Below are positions 10,741 to 24,112 of a DNA stretch of 64,000 nucleotides, one piece after another. The notes under the pieces were generated by a model that saw only the letters and a list, made by a program, of their open reading frames with translations, did not search any database and was not told where the DNA came from. The translations under genes and the position numbers were made by a program. This stretch comes from Propionibacteriaceae bacterium (lineage in GTDB: Bacteria; Actinomycetota; Actinomycetes; Propionibacteriales; Propionibacteriaceae): the NCBI GenBank assembly GCA_031265875.1, contig JAISCA010000019.1, forward strand, positions 1 through 64,000, given 5' to 3'. The first letter of the stretch is position 1; the number at the start of each line of letters is the position of its first letter.

Positions 10741-11949
10741 ATGAAGTCGATCCATCAGTTGGGCGACGTGCGAGGCCAGCGGATCCTGATCCGCTGCGAC
10801 TTCAACGTCCCCCTGCGCGGTGATGTCATCACCGACGACGGGCGTATCCGAGCCGCTCTGCCGACTTTGACCAGTCTGCTGGGCGCCGGTGCCAAGGTGA
10901 TCATCATGGCCCACCTGGGCCGGCCCAAGGGCCAGGTCGATCCCCGCTTCTCGCTGGCCCCGGTGGCGCGACGCCTGAGCGAGTTGCTGGGCCAGCCGGT
11001 CAAGCTGGCCCGCGACGTGGTCGGCCCATCGGCCGAGACCACCGTGGCCGGTCTGGGGGCGGGGCAGGCGGCTCTGCTGGAGAACGTCCGCTACGAAGCG
11101 GCCGAGGAGTCCAAGGACGACGCCGAGCGCGCTCGGCTGGCCGCCCAGTACGCCCGCTTCGGCGACATCTTCGTGTCCGACGGCTTCGGCGTCGTGCACC
11201 GTAAGCAAGCCTCGGTCTTCGACATCGCCCGACTGCTGCCCCACGCGGCGGGCGACCTAGTGGTCAAGGAGGTCTCTGTCCTGCGTCGGTTGACGACCGA
11301 GCCCCAGCGGCCCTACGTCGTGGTCCTGGGCGGGGCCAAGGTGGCGGACAAGCTAGCTGTCATCGATAACATGCTCAAAGTGGCCGACACCCTGGTCATC
11401 GGCGGCGGCATGGCGTACACCTTCCTCAAGGCCGAAGGCCTGGAGGTCGGCCAGTCGCTGCTCGACCAGACCAAGGTCGCGGCCTGCGCCGAGTCCCTCA
11501 AGGCCGCCCGGGCGGCCGGTAAGACCATTTTGTTGCCGGTCGACGTGCGCACTGTGACGGACTGGGACTTCGCCTCCCGCACGGTCTCAGGCGAGATCTT
11601 GACCGTGCCGGTGGACCAGATCCCGGCCGACCGCCAGGGCCTCGACATCGGCCCAGCCACCCAGGAACTGTTCGCTCGAGCTGTGACCGGGGCCAAGACG
11701 GTGTTCTGGAACGGTCCGGTCGGGGTGAGCGAGATCGACGCCCTGTCGCAGGGCACGCGGGCCATCGCCCGAGCCCTGGCCGACTGCTCCGGTCTGACCG
11801 TGGTGGGCGGCGGCGACTCGGCGGCGGCGGTGCGCGCCTTCGGTTACGCCGACGACGCCTTCGGCTATATCTCGACCGGCGGCGGCGCCTCGCTGGAGTA
11901 TCTCGAAGGCAAGACCTTGCCCGGTCTGGCCGTTTTGGAGGATGACTGA
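10741..11949 (+). CDS. pgk: Phosphoglycerate kinase
   Basis: This kinase transfers the acyl phosphate of 1,3-bisphosphoglycerate to ADP. The 402-aa protein has the N-terminal [12 protein letters not shown] signature, [21 protein letters not shown], a substrate-site [13 protein letters not shown], the hinge region [25 protein letters not shown] and the C-terminal nucleotide site [13 protein letters not shown]...[16 protein letters not shown] 10741 has GAAAGGG upstream; the in-frame extension to 10693 crosses the palindrome and is rejected. It is followed directly by tpiA, whose ribosome-binding site lies inside the pgk end. Confidence 0.98.
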   Translation: MKSIHQLGDVRGQRILIRCDFNVPLRGDVITDDGRIRAALPTLTSLLGAGAKVIIMAHLGRPKGQVDPRFSLAPVARRLSELLGQPVKLARDVVGPSAETTVAGLGAGQAALLENVRYEAAEESKDDAERARLAAQYARFGDIFVSDGFGVVHRKQASVFDIARLLPHAAGDLVVKEVSVLRRLTTEPQRPYVVVLGGAKVADKLAVIDNMLKVADTLVIGGGMAYTFLKAEGLEVGQSLLDQTKVAACAESLKAARAAGKTILLPVDVRTVTDWDFASRTVSGEILTVPVDQIPADRQGLDIGPATQELFARAVTGAKTVFWNGPVGVSEIDALSQGTRAIARALADCSGLTVVGGGDSAAAVRAFGYADDAFGYISTGGGASLEYLEGKTLPGLAVLEDD

Positions 11950-11950
11950 G

Positions 11951-12733
11951 ATGGCCTCTCGCACCCCTTTGCTGGCCGGCAATTGGAAGATGAATCTGAA
12001 CCACGTCGAGGCCACTGGCGTGGTCCAGAAGCTGGCCTGGACGCTGGCCGATCTGAGGTATGACCCGGCGCGAGCCGAGGCCGCCGTGATCGTGCCCTTC
12101 ACCGACATCCGGACGGTTCAGAATCTGATCGAGGGCGACAAGCTGCCGCTCAAGTTCGGCGCCCAGGACGTCTCCGGGCATCAGGCCGGGGCTTACACCG
12201 GCGAGATCTCGGCCGACATGTTGGCCAAGCTCAACTGCAGCTACGTGGTGGTCGGCCACTCCGAGCGCCGGCAGTACCACGGCGAGGACGACGCCCTGGT
12301 CAACCTCAAGGCCAAGCGGGTCCTAGCGGCTGGTCTGACTCCCATCGTCTGCGTCGGCGAGGGCCTCGAAGTGCGCCAAGCCGGCCAACAGGTGCCCTTC
12401 GTGCTGGGCCAGATCGACGGTGTCCTAGCCGGTCTGAGCGAGGCCCAGGTGGCGGGGCTGGTGATCGCTTACGAGCCGGTCTGGGCCATCGGCACCGGCG
12501 AGGTGGCGACGCCTGAGGACGCCCAGGAGGTCTGCGGGGCCATCCGGCGACGGGTGGTCGAGCTGATCTCGGCCAAGGCGGCGGCTCAGGTCAGAATCCA
12601 GTACGGCGGCTCGGTCAAGGCTTCCAACACGGCCGACATCATGGCGCAGCCCGATGTCGATGGCGCCTTGGTGGGCGGGGCCAGCCTCGATCCGGTCGAG
12701 TTCGCCCGCATCGTCACCTTCTACCGGGCTTGA
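11951..12733 (+). CDS. tpiA: Triose-phosphate isomerase
   Basis: It interconverts dihydroxyacetone phosphate and glyceraldehyde 3-phosphate. The 260-aa TIM barrel shows the N-terminal [12 protein letters not shown] with the catalytic Lys, [12 protein letters not shown] with the catalytic His, [21 protein letters not shown] with the catalytic Glu and flexible loop, and [12 protein letters not shown] plus [13 protein letters not shown] for the phosphate. I choose ATG 11951, nine bases after GGAGG at 11937-11941; ATG 11942 has no room for that site. It starts one base after the pgk stop. Confidence 0.97.
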   Translation: MASRTPLLAGNWKMNLNHVEATGVVQKLAWTLADLRYDPARAEAAVIVPFTDIRTVQNLIEGDKLPLKFGAQDVSGHQAGAYTGEISADMLAKLNCSYVVVGHSERRQYHGEDDALVNLKAKRVLAAGLTPIVCVGEGLEVRQAGQQVPFVLGQIDGVLAGLSEAQVAGLVIAYEPVWAIGTGEVATPEDAQEVCGAIRRRVVELISAKAAAQVRIQYGGSVKASNTADIMAQPDVDGALVGGASLDPVEFARIVTFYRA

Positions 12734-12776
12734 CCGCCTTCCCGACAGCGTCCGGCCGAGCGCCGGCCAGCCTTGC

Positions 12777-12817
12777 CCTGTCGTCAGTCCCGCCCCGCAA
12801 CCGGGACTGACGACAGG
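12777..12817 (+). terminator. 16-bp perfect hairpin between tpiA and secG
   Basis: The arms 12777-12792 and 12802-12817 pair perfectly around a 9-base loop. The stem ends 10 bases before the AGGAGG of secG. It may terminate the gap-pgk-tpiA transcript, or act as an attenuator or processing site for secG. Confidence 0.75.
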
Positions 12818-12839
12818 AGAAGATGACAGGAGGTGAGTT

Positions 12840-13124
12840 ATGATGTACGGCGTGACTCTTCTGGTTCCGCTGCTGAGCGCCCCCATCATCGCTTTGACGA
12901 TCATTCTCATCATTTCGAGTTTGCTCTTGACAGCGGCCATCTTGATCCATAAGGGCCGCGGCGGCGGCATGTCGGATCTCTTCGGCGGCGGCATGTCGAC
13001 CTCTCTGGGCGGCTCGTCGGTGGCGGAGCGGAACCTGGATCGGGCCACGGTCATCGTCGGTTTGATTTGGGCGGCCTGTATCATCGCCCTGCTGTTGCTC
13101 TACCGCAGCAGTTTCAGCGTCTGA
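12840..13124 (+). CDS. secG: Preprotein translocase subunit SecG
   Basis: SecG is the small accessory subunit of the SecYEG protein-conducting channel. The 94-aa product has two hydrophobic segments (about residues 8-38 and 63-90) flanking a glycine-rich cytoplasmic loop with the family pattern KGRGGGMSDLFGGG...SSVAERNLDRAT. ATGs at 12840 and 12843 are both served by AGGAGG at 12828-12833. The location after tpiA is conserved in actinobacteria. Confidence 0.95.
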   Translation: MMYGVTLLVPLLSAPIIALTIILIISSLLLTAAILIHKGRGGGMSDLFGGGMSTSLGGSSVAERNLDRATVIVGLIWAACIIALLLLYRSSFSV

Positions 13125-13194
13125 GACCCTTCAGCCGATCGGACGGTCGGTTTTTGGCGATTCGTTGTCCATCAACAGATGAGGGAGGCCACTA

Positions 13195-13551
13195 GTGGCG
13201 GTTGGTAGTGCGATCCGAGGCAGTCGTGTCGGCGCCGGTCCGATGGGCGAGGCGGAGCGAGGTGATTCCGCGCCCCGGCTGTATGTGTCGTATTTCTGTT
13301 CCAACGGGCATGAGACCAGGCCGGCCTTCGCGGCCGACGCCACCGTGCCACCGGAGTGGGATTGTCCCCGTTGCGGTCTACCGGCCAACTTGGACGCCGA
13401 CAATCCGCCCCCACCGCCGCGTATTCTGCCTTACAAGACCCATCTGGCCTACGTCAAGGAGCGCCGCAGCGACACCGAAGCGGCTGAGATCCTGTCCGAC
13501 GCCATCGCCGATCTGCGCTCCCGGCGCGAGGCCGGCGAAGTCATTTACTGA
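13195..13551 (+). CDS. rbpA: RNA polymerase-binding protein RbpA (zinc type)
   Basis: RbpA is an actinobacterial activator that stabilises sigma on RNA polymerase and helps open the promoter. The 118-aa product has the AIRGSRVGAGP N-terminal segment, a core with likely zinc ligands in a Cys-x3-His...Cys-x2-Cys arrangement (FCSNGHETR, CPRCG) as in Streptomyces RbpA, and the C-terminal sigma-interaction domain with THLAYVKERRSDTEAAEIL and LRSRREAGE. GTG 13195 follows GAGGGAGG. It sits between secG and pgl, a usual place in actinobacteria. Confidence 0.92.
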   Translation: MAVGSAIRGSRVGAGPMGEAERGDSAPRLYVSYFCSNGHETRPAFAADATVPPEWDCPRCGLPANLDADNPPPPPRILPYKTHLAYVKERRSDTEAAEILSDAIADLRSRREAGEVIY

Positions 13552-13590
13552 GGGCCGGGGTTCCAGGCTCAGTCCAAAGTCTTCGCCCCA

Positions 13591-14322
13591 CTAGAGGGTG
13601 CAGCGATGGAAGGGCAGTAGGGAAGCGGCGGCTTGGTCGAGGAACCACCAGGTCCGCTCTTGTCCAGCCAAGTTGGCGCTGGGCAGGTTGGAGGCTCCGG
13701 CCAGGCTGGCCGCCACCAGACCCGCCACTTCTTGACCGGCCGCCACCAACCAGATCTCGCGGGCGGCGTTGAGCCCGGCCAAGGACAGCGAGACCCGTTC
13801 CGGCGGCCCGTTGGGGGCGTCGGTCACACCGACCACCGGTTCGTTGGTCGGGTGCAGCCTTTGGCCGGGGAAGAGCCCGGCCACCTGGCCCAAGCGGCCC
13901 AGTTCCAGCAGGCAGATGTCGAGCCGGGTCTGACCTAAGTCTTGGGCGTACTGGTGGGCCGCCGCCTCCGGATCGGGATAGGCGTCGGCCGAGGGGATGG
14001 GGTGGACGATGGCGGGGTCGAGTTGGACGTTGCCGGCCAGCAGGGACAGCATGCGTAAGGCGTGACGCTGGGTCGAGTCGGTCGGCAGGAAGGCGTCGTC
14101 GGTCCACCACAGGGCCAGCCGGGTCGGATCCAGCGGCGAGTCCGGCATCAGTGCGATCGCCGCCGCCAAGACCCGGTAGGCCAAGGGGTCGCCGGACAGG
14201 CCGACCTGAGGTGTGTCCGAGGCGCCCTGGAGTTCGACCAAGCGCGCCACCAGTCGCTCGGCGGCAGCTTTGACCAAGTCGTCGCTGCCGTCGAAGCGAA
14301 GGGCGCGGGGCGGGGCGGGCAT
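13591..14322 (-). CDS. pgl: 6-phosphogluconolactonase-like protein, catalytic residues altered
   Basis: This 243-aa protein aligns by eye along the whole 6-phosphogluconolactonase (DevB/Pgl) family, which hydrolyses 6-phosphogluconolactone in the oxidative pentose phosphate pathway. Key motifs are broken: the usual WGDER(F/Y)VP is WWTDDAFLP, losing the catalytic Arg; the usual GMGxDGHxxSLFP is LGRLGQVAGLFP, losing Asp and the catalytic His; and the phosphate-binding GG is GD. The reading frame is intact, and ATG 14322 has AGGAGA upstream. The usual actinobacterial partners tkt, tal, zwf and opcA are not beside it. It is probably a pseudoenzyme or has changed function. Confidence 0.75.
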   Translation of the reverse strand: MPAPPRALRFDGSDDLVKAAAERLVARLVELQGASDTPQVGLSGDPLAYRVLAAAIALMPDSPLDPTRLALWWTDDAFLPTDSTQRHALRMLSLLAGNVQLDPAIVHPIPSADAYPDPEAAAHQYAQDLGQTRLDICLLELGRLGQVAGLFPGQRLHPTNEPVVGVTDAPNGPPERVSLSLAGLNAAREIWLVAAGQEVAGLVAASLAGASNLPSANLAGQERTWWFLDQAAASLLPFHRCTL

Positions 14323-14349
14323 AGGCCGTTCTCCTAGGGCTGGCGGACA

Positions 14350-14407
14350 GATCGCTTAAGTTTAAGGCGGGCCTCTGGAACGGGCTAGACCCTAAATTTA
14401 AGCGATC
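14350..14407. repeat. AT-rich 15-bp inverted repeat between hppA copy 1 and pgl
   Basis: GATCGCTTAAGTTTA (14350-14364) pairs with 14393-14407 with one mismatch around a 28-base loop. It is notably AT-rich for this genome. It lies after the minus-strand pyrophosphatase stop and before the pgl start, so it could be a terminator or an operator for pgl. Confidence 0.6.
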
Positions 14408-14420
14408 GGCCGGCCGGTCC

Positions 14421-16961
<2,541 letters not shown>

Positions 16962-17231
16962 GATACTTCCTCGCTGGTTCCGGGTAACTGCGGGCGTGGC
17001 CGACCGAAAGCCGACCGACTCTAACCGTAGCCTCCTCCCAGATCAGCCAGAACGGGGGGGTGACCTTGAGCGATCAGACCCGGCTGTCTCAAATGCTGGC
17101 CAGCGGCGGGGCCGGACGGATCACGTCGAGGCTGGACCCGATTCCTCGAAGCGGGCACTACGCCAGCTCTCGTCCGCCATGTGAGACGACAGTGTCTCCG
17201 GCGGTCGAGCGGGTGGTGGCGGAAGTCAGGG

Positions 17232-19784
<2,553 letters not shown>

Positions 19785-19840
19785 CGACATCTCCTCGACC
19801 ACGTTGTTGAGCCGGACCTGCCAATCCGGGCTATAAGAGT

Positions 19841-19851
19841 TGTCTCAGACA
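19841..19851. promoter_or_regulatory. Palindrome TGTCTCAGACA in the hppA/sufR divergent region
   Basis: This perfect 5-1-5 palindrome lies just upstream of a possible minus-strand -10 (TTATAG, 19832-19837 region) for hppA copy 2. It is an operator candidate, possibly for the adjacent SufR, but nothing in the sequence proves that. Confidence 0.3.
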
Positions 19852-19908
19852 TTAGCGGAAGATGCCCCGTAACTCCTAATTGGCTACGGCATTCACCAAG
19901 ATAACGAC

Positions 19909-19914
19909 TTGACA
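19909..19914 (+). promoter_or_regulatory. -35-like TTGACA upstream of sufR
   Basis: A perfect TTGACA lies 83 bases before the sufR start in the hppA/sufR intergenic region. The -10 at the expected distance is weak, so the promoter call is tentative. Confidence 0.35.
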
Positions 19915-19996
19915 ACGAATCGCCGGACGAGGGTCGTTCCAGCCTTGCCGGCGGCGTCGATTGGCCAAGTTGGACGGATTACGCAAGGATGGCGTT

Positions 19997-20716
19997 GTGA
20001 ATCTCGCCGTGCTCGACCAACCGGACTCAGTGTCGGGGCGGTTTTCACAGTCGGGGGAGGCTGACCAGCAGCCCTCGACTCGACGTCAGATCATGGCCCT
20101 GATCATGGAACAGGGCCATGCCACGGCCGCGCACTTGGCCGACCACCTGGGTCTGACCCAGGCGGCCGTTCGTCGCCACTTGGCCGCCTTGCAGGCCCAG
20201 GGGTTGGTCGGTGTGCGCCGCGCCGGGACGGCCGCCCAGCGGGGGCCGGGTCGCCCGGCCACCGTCTGGCAGCCGACCGAGCGAGGGCGTCAGCAGTTCG
20301 ACCACGCCTACGACGAGTTGGCCATCGAGGTCTTGGAGGATCTGCGCCGTCTGGGCGGTCAGCAAGCCGTACGTGATTTCGCCCAGCGCAAGTTCGACGC
20401 CGTGACAGCTGGCTGCGGCGAGCTGGGGGCGTCCCACCCGGAGCTGAGCCAGGCTCAGATCCTGTCCGAGGTGCTGCGCCGTCTCGGTTTCATGGCCGAT
20501 CTGGCCCCCATCACCTCCGGGCAGCAACTGCGCCAGCACCACTGCCCCTATTCGGCGGTGGCGGCCCGTTTCCCTGAGTTCTGCCAAGCCGAGACGGCGG
20601 CCTTCTCCCGTCTGCTCGACTCCCATGTCCAACGCTTGGCCACCATCGCCCACGGCGATGGCATCTGCACCACCCATATACCGCGCCCGGTCGCGGGCGG
20701 CGAGGAGGAAATGTGA
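19997..20716 (+). CDS. sufR: SufR family Fe-S cluster-dependent transcriptional repressor
   Basis: SufR is an ArsR/DeoR-like winged-helix regulator that senses Fe-S status and represses the suf operon. The 239-aa product has an N-terminal helix-turn-helix ([23 protein letters not shown]) and a C-terminal half with cysteines in [17 protein letters not shown] and DGICTTHIP, suitable for a cluster. GTG 19997 follows AAGGA at seven bases; the ORF-track start at 19961 lacks such a site. It overlaps sufB by 4 bases (GTGA), so it is the first gene of the operon and probably autoregulated. Confidence 0.92.
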   Translation: MNLAVLDQPDSVSGRFSQSGEADQQPSTRRQIMALIMEQGHATAAHLADHLGLTQAAVRRHLAALQAQGLVGVRRAGTAAQRGPGRPATVWQPTERGRQQFDHAYDELAIEVLEDLRRLGGQQAVRDFAQRKFDAVTAGCGELGASHPELSQAQILSEVLRRLGFMADLAPITSGQQLRQHHCPYSAVAARFPEFCQAETAAFSRLLDSHVQRLATIAHGDGICTTHIPRPVAGGEEEM

Positions 20717-22152
20717 CGACGCCACCAGCGGCGCCCGGCCTGGGGGCGACCCAGGACGAGCATCTGGCCGCTTTGGGGAAGTACCGCTTCGGCTGGCACG
20801 ACTCCGACACGGCCGGGGCCAGCGCCCGGCGCGGTTTGGACGAGGCGGTGGTGCGTGACATCTCGGCCCGCAAGGGCGAGCCGGAGTGGATGCTGACCCG
20901 GCGGCTGAAGGCCTTGGAACTGTTCTGGCGCAAGCCCATGCCGACCTGGGGGGCCGATCTGTCGGGCATCGACTTCGACACCATCAAGTACTTCGTCAAG
21001 TCGACCGAGCGCCAGGCCACCAGCTGGGAGGACCTGCCGGAGGACATCCGGGTGACCTACGACCGCTTGGGCATCCCCGACGCCGAGAAGAAGCGCCTGG
21101 TGGCCGGGGTGGCGGCCCAGTACGAGTCCGAGGTGGTCTACCACAAGATCAATCAGGAGCTGGAGCGCCAAGGGGTCGTCTTCCTCGACACCGACACCGG
21201 CCTGAAGGAATACCCAGAGCTGTTCGAGGAGTTCTTCGGTTCGGTGGTGCCGGCCGGTGACAATAAGTTCTCCGCCCTCAACACCGCCGTCTGGTCCGGC
21301 GGATCTTTCATCTACGTGCCCAAGGGCGTCCAGGTGGCGATCCCGCTGCAAGCTTATTTCCGTATCAACACCGAGAACATGGGCCAGTTCGAGCGCACCT
21401 TGATGATCATCGACGAAGGCGCCCAGGTCCATTACGTCGAGGGCTGCACCGCTCCCATCTACAAGTCCGACTCCCTCCACGCCGCCGTGGTCGAGATCAT
21501 CCTGCGGCCTGGGGCCAGGGCCCGGTACACCACCATCCAGAACTGGTCGGACAACGTCTACAACCTGGTGACCAAACGCGCCACCTGCGCCGAGGGCGCC
21601 ACCATGGAGTGGATCGACGGCAATATCGGCTCCAAGGCGACCATGAAGTACCCAGCCGTCTGGTTGCTCGGGCCGAGGGCCAAGGGCGAGACGCTGTCGA
21701 TCGCCTTCGCCGGGCCGGGCCAGCATCAAGACACCGGCTCCAAGATGGTCCACGCCGCTCCCCACACCTCCTCCACCATCGTCTCCAAATCGGTCGCCCG
21801 GGGCGGTGGCCGGGCCTCCTACCGAGGCTTGGTCCACGTCACCCCCGGCTCCCACCACTCCGCCAGTTCGGTCCGTTGCGACGCCCTGCTGGTCGACACC
21901 GTCTCGCGCTCCGACACCTACCCCTACGTCGACGTGCGGGAAGAGGACGTCTCGATGGCGCACGAGGCGACCGTCTCCAAAGTCAGCGAGGACCAGCTCT
22001 TCTATCTCATGAGCCGGGGTTTGACGGAGGAGGCCGCGATGGCCATGATCGTGCGCGGCTTCGTCGAGCCGATCGCGCGCGAGTTGCCGATGGAATACGC
22101 CTTGGAACTCAACCGCTTGATCGAATTGCAAATGGAAGGCGCGGTCGGCTAG
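20713..22152 (+). CDS. sufB: Fe-S cluster assembly scaffold SufB
   Basis: SufB is the scaffold subunit of the SufBC2D complex on which Fe-S clusters are built. The 479-aa protein has [63 protein letters not shown], the cluster-region VEGCTAPIY and [11 protein letters not shown] cysteines, and the C-terminal [10 protein letters not shown]-like segment. No intein is inserted, unlike several mycobacterial SufB proteins. The start codon is GTG overlapping the sufR stop, with GAGGAGGAAA upstream. Confidence 0.97.
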   Translation: MTTPPAAPGLGATQDEHLAALGKYRFGWHDSDTAGASARRGLDEAVVRDISARKGEPEWMLTRRLKALELFWRKPMPTWGADLSGIDFDTIKYFVKSTERQATSWEDLPEDIRVTYDRLGIPDAEKKRLVAGVAAQYESEVVYHKINQELERQGVVFLDTDTGLKEYPELFEEFFGSVVPAGDNKFSALNTAVWSGGSFIYVPKGVQVAIPLQAYFRINTENMGQFERTLMIIDEGAQVHYVEGCTAPIYKSDSLHAAVVEIILRPGARARYTTIQNWSDNVYNLVTKRATCAEGATMEWIDGNIGSKATMKYPAVWLLGPRAKGETLSIAFAGPGQHQDTGSKMVHAAPHTSSTIVSKSVARGGGRASYRGLVHVTPGSHHSASSVRCDALLVDTVSRSDTYPYVDVREEDVSMAHEATVSKVSEDQLFYLMSRGLTEEAAMAMIVRGFVEPIARELPMEYALELNRLIELQMEGAVG

Positions 22153-22173
22153 ATGGAAGAAGGGAGCTCCCCA

Positions 22174-23310
22174 GTGACCGTGGGACCGGTCGAGACCCAT
22201 ACTGTCAGCCATCTCCACCCGCCGGGCTCGTTCGCCTTGGACGACCACCCCGAGCCCAGTGGTCGGGAGGAGATCTGGCGCTTCACGCCTTTGCGTTTGA
22301 TCCAGCCGATCTTCCAGGACCAGTCCCCGGCCCCGGTCGAGCTCACCCTGGCCGGGGATCAGGCGGGCTGGGCCGAACCCCTGGCCCTAGGCCAGGGCGT
22401 CCGGGGCCAGATTTTGACACCGGTCGACCGAGTGGCCGCCCTGGCCAGCGCCCGGGTGGCCCAGGCCAGTCACCTAGTGCTGCCGGCCGGCCTGAAGCTG
22501 GACCAGCCGATCCGGTTGGATCTCACGGTCGCGGCCAGCTCGGGCTTGGCCGCCAACCATTTGGTGATCGAAGCCGAAGCCGGCTCGCGCGCCACCGTCT
22601 TGCTGCGCCACGGCGGCCGGGGGGTCTACCTGGGCAACGTCGAGATCAGGGTCGGGCCCCAGGCCGAATTGACCGTGGTCTCGATCCAGGACTGGGACCC
22701 CGGAGCTTCCCATCTGGGCCAGCACGAGGCCCAGGTCGCGCCCGGGGCCAGTTACCGACACATCGCCGTCTCCTTGGGCGGCGACCTGATCCGGCTCCAA
22801 AACAACGTCTCCTACAGTGGTGCGGGTGGGTCGGCCGAGCTGTACGGGGTCTACTTCTGCGACGCCGGCCAGCACATCGAGCACCGTCTGTTCGTCGACC
22901 ACAACCATCCCAAGGGCAAATCCCTGGCTGACTATCGCGGCGCCTTGCAGGGGCGAGGGGCGCGTTCGGTCTGGGTCGGCGACGTCCTGATCCGGGCCCG
23001 GGCTCAGGGCATCGAGACCTATGAGTCGAACAAGAACTTGGTCTTGTCCGAGGGCTGCCGGGCCGATTCGGTGCCCAACCTGGAGATCGAGACCGGCGAC
23101 ATCGTGGGGGCCGGTCACTCGGCCTCGACCGGCCGTTTCGACGATGAGCAACTGTTCTATCTGCGCTCGCGCGGCCTCGATCCCAAGGAGGCCCGCCGCT
23201 TGGTCGTGCGTGGCTTCTTCGCTCAGTTGATCGCCCGCGTCGGCGTGCCCGACGTGGAACAGGCCTTGATGGCTAAGATCGACCGCGAATTGGCCGCCGG
23301 CTCCGCTTAG
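22174..23310 (+). CDS. sufD: Fe-S cluster assembly protein SufD
   Basis: SufD is the SufB paralogue that partners SufB and SufC and is needed for iron acquisition by the complex. The product has the beta-helix core (VEIRVGPQAELTVVSIQDW, HLGQHEAQVAPGASYRH), then HIEHRLFVDHNHPKGKSLADY with the functional His region, and a C-terminal AGHSASTGRFDDEQLFYLRSRGL closely resembling SufB. I favour GTG 22174, eight bases after AGAAGGGAG; ATG 22153 adds seven residues and has no ribosome-binding site. It lies 21 bases after sufB. Confidence 0.95.
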   Translation: MTVGPVETHTVSHLHPPGSFALDDHPEPSGREEIWRFTPLRLIQPIFQDQSPAPVELTLAGDQAGWAEPLALGQGVRGQILTPVDRVAALASARVAQASHLVLPAGLKLDQPIRLDLTVAASSGLAANHLVIEAEAGSRATVLLRHGGRGVYLGNVEIRVGPQAELTVVSIQDWDPGASHLGQHEAQVAPGASYRHIAVSLGGDLIRLQNNVSYSGAGGSAELYGVYFCDAGQHIEHRLFVDHNHPKGKSLADYRGALQGRGARSVWVGDVLIRARAQGIETYESNKNLVLSEGCRADSVPNLEIETGDIVGAGHSASTGRFDDEQLFYLRSRGLDPKEARRLVVRGFFAQLIARVGVPDVEQALMAKIDRELAAGSA

Positions 23311-23338
23311 ACCCCCACCACGCTGAAGGAGATTGTTC

Positions 23339-24112
23339 ATGACAGACCAGCCAAGCGGCTTGGAGATCACCGATCTGCACGTCTCGGTGGAGACCGAGCA
23401 GGGCCCCAAGGCCATCCTCAAAGGGGTCGACCTAGTGCTCAAACCGGGTCAGATCCACGCCATCATGGGTCCCAACGGCTCCGGCAAGTCGACCCTGGCT
23501 TATTCCTTGGCCGGCCATCCCAAGTACAAGATCACCTCCGGCTCGGTCCGGTTGGACGGCCTCGAGTTGACCGACTTGAGCGTCGAGCGCCGGGCCCAAG
23601 CCGGGCTCTTCTTGGCCATGCAATACCCCGTCGAGGTGCCCGGGGTGTCGGTGTCCAATTTCCTGCGCACCGCTCGGACCGCCCTGAGCGGGCAGGCCCC
23701 GCCCCTGCGCGGCTGGGTCAAGCAGGTCGATCAGGCTCTGGGCCGGATGCAATTGGACGGCGAGTTCTCCGGCCGTTCGGTCAACGAGGGCTTCTCCGGG
23801 GGAGAGAAGAAGCGGCACGAGATCGTCCAGCTCGACCTCCTCAACCCCAAGTACGCCATCTTGGACGAGACCGACTCCGGCCTCGACATCGACGCCCTCA
23901 GGGTCGTCTCCGAGGGGGTCAACAGGTACGCCGCCCAGGGCGACCGGGGCGTCCTGCTGATCACCCATTACACCCGTATCCTGCGCCACATCAAGCCTGA
24001 TTTCGTGCATGTCTTCGTGGACGGCCGGATCGCCCAGGAGGGTGGCCCCGACCTGGCCGAGGAGCTGGAGAAGTCGGGTTACGAGAAGTACCTGCGAGCG
24101 GTGACGCCGTGA
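23339..24112 (+). CDS. sufC: Fe-S cluster assembly ATPase SufC
   Basis: SufC is the ABC-type ATPase of SufBC2D that drives conformational change in the scaffold. The 257-aa product has Walker A GPNGSGKST (residues 38-46), a Q-loop with LAMQYPVEVPGVSV, signature FSGGEKKRHEI and Walker B YAILDETDSGLDIDAL, the diagnostic SufC form. ATG 23339 follows GAAGGAGA; the TTG two codons upstream is rejected. It overlaps sufS by 4 bases. Confidence 0.97.
   Translation: MTDQPSGLEITDLHVSVETEQGPKAILKGVDLVLKPGQIHAIMGPNGSGKSTLAYSLAGHPKYKITSGSVRLDGLELTDLSVERRAQAGLFLAMQYPVEVPGVSVSNFLRTARTALSGQAPPLRGWVKQVDQALGRMQLDGEFSGRSVNEGFSGGEKKRHEIVQLDLLNPKYAILDETDSGLDIDALRVVSEGVNRYAAQGDRGVLLITHYTRILRHIKPDFVHVFVDGRIAQEGGPDLAEELEKSGYEKYLRAVTP

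Noticed and set aside
20713-22152. Intein in SufB
   Set aside because: Mycobacterial SufB often has one, but this reading frame is the standard length with no insertion.
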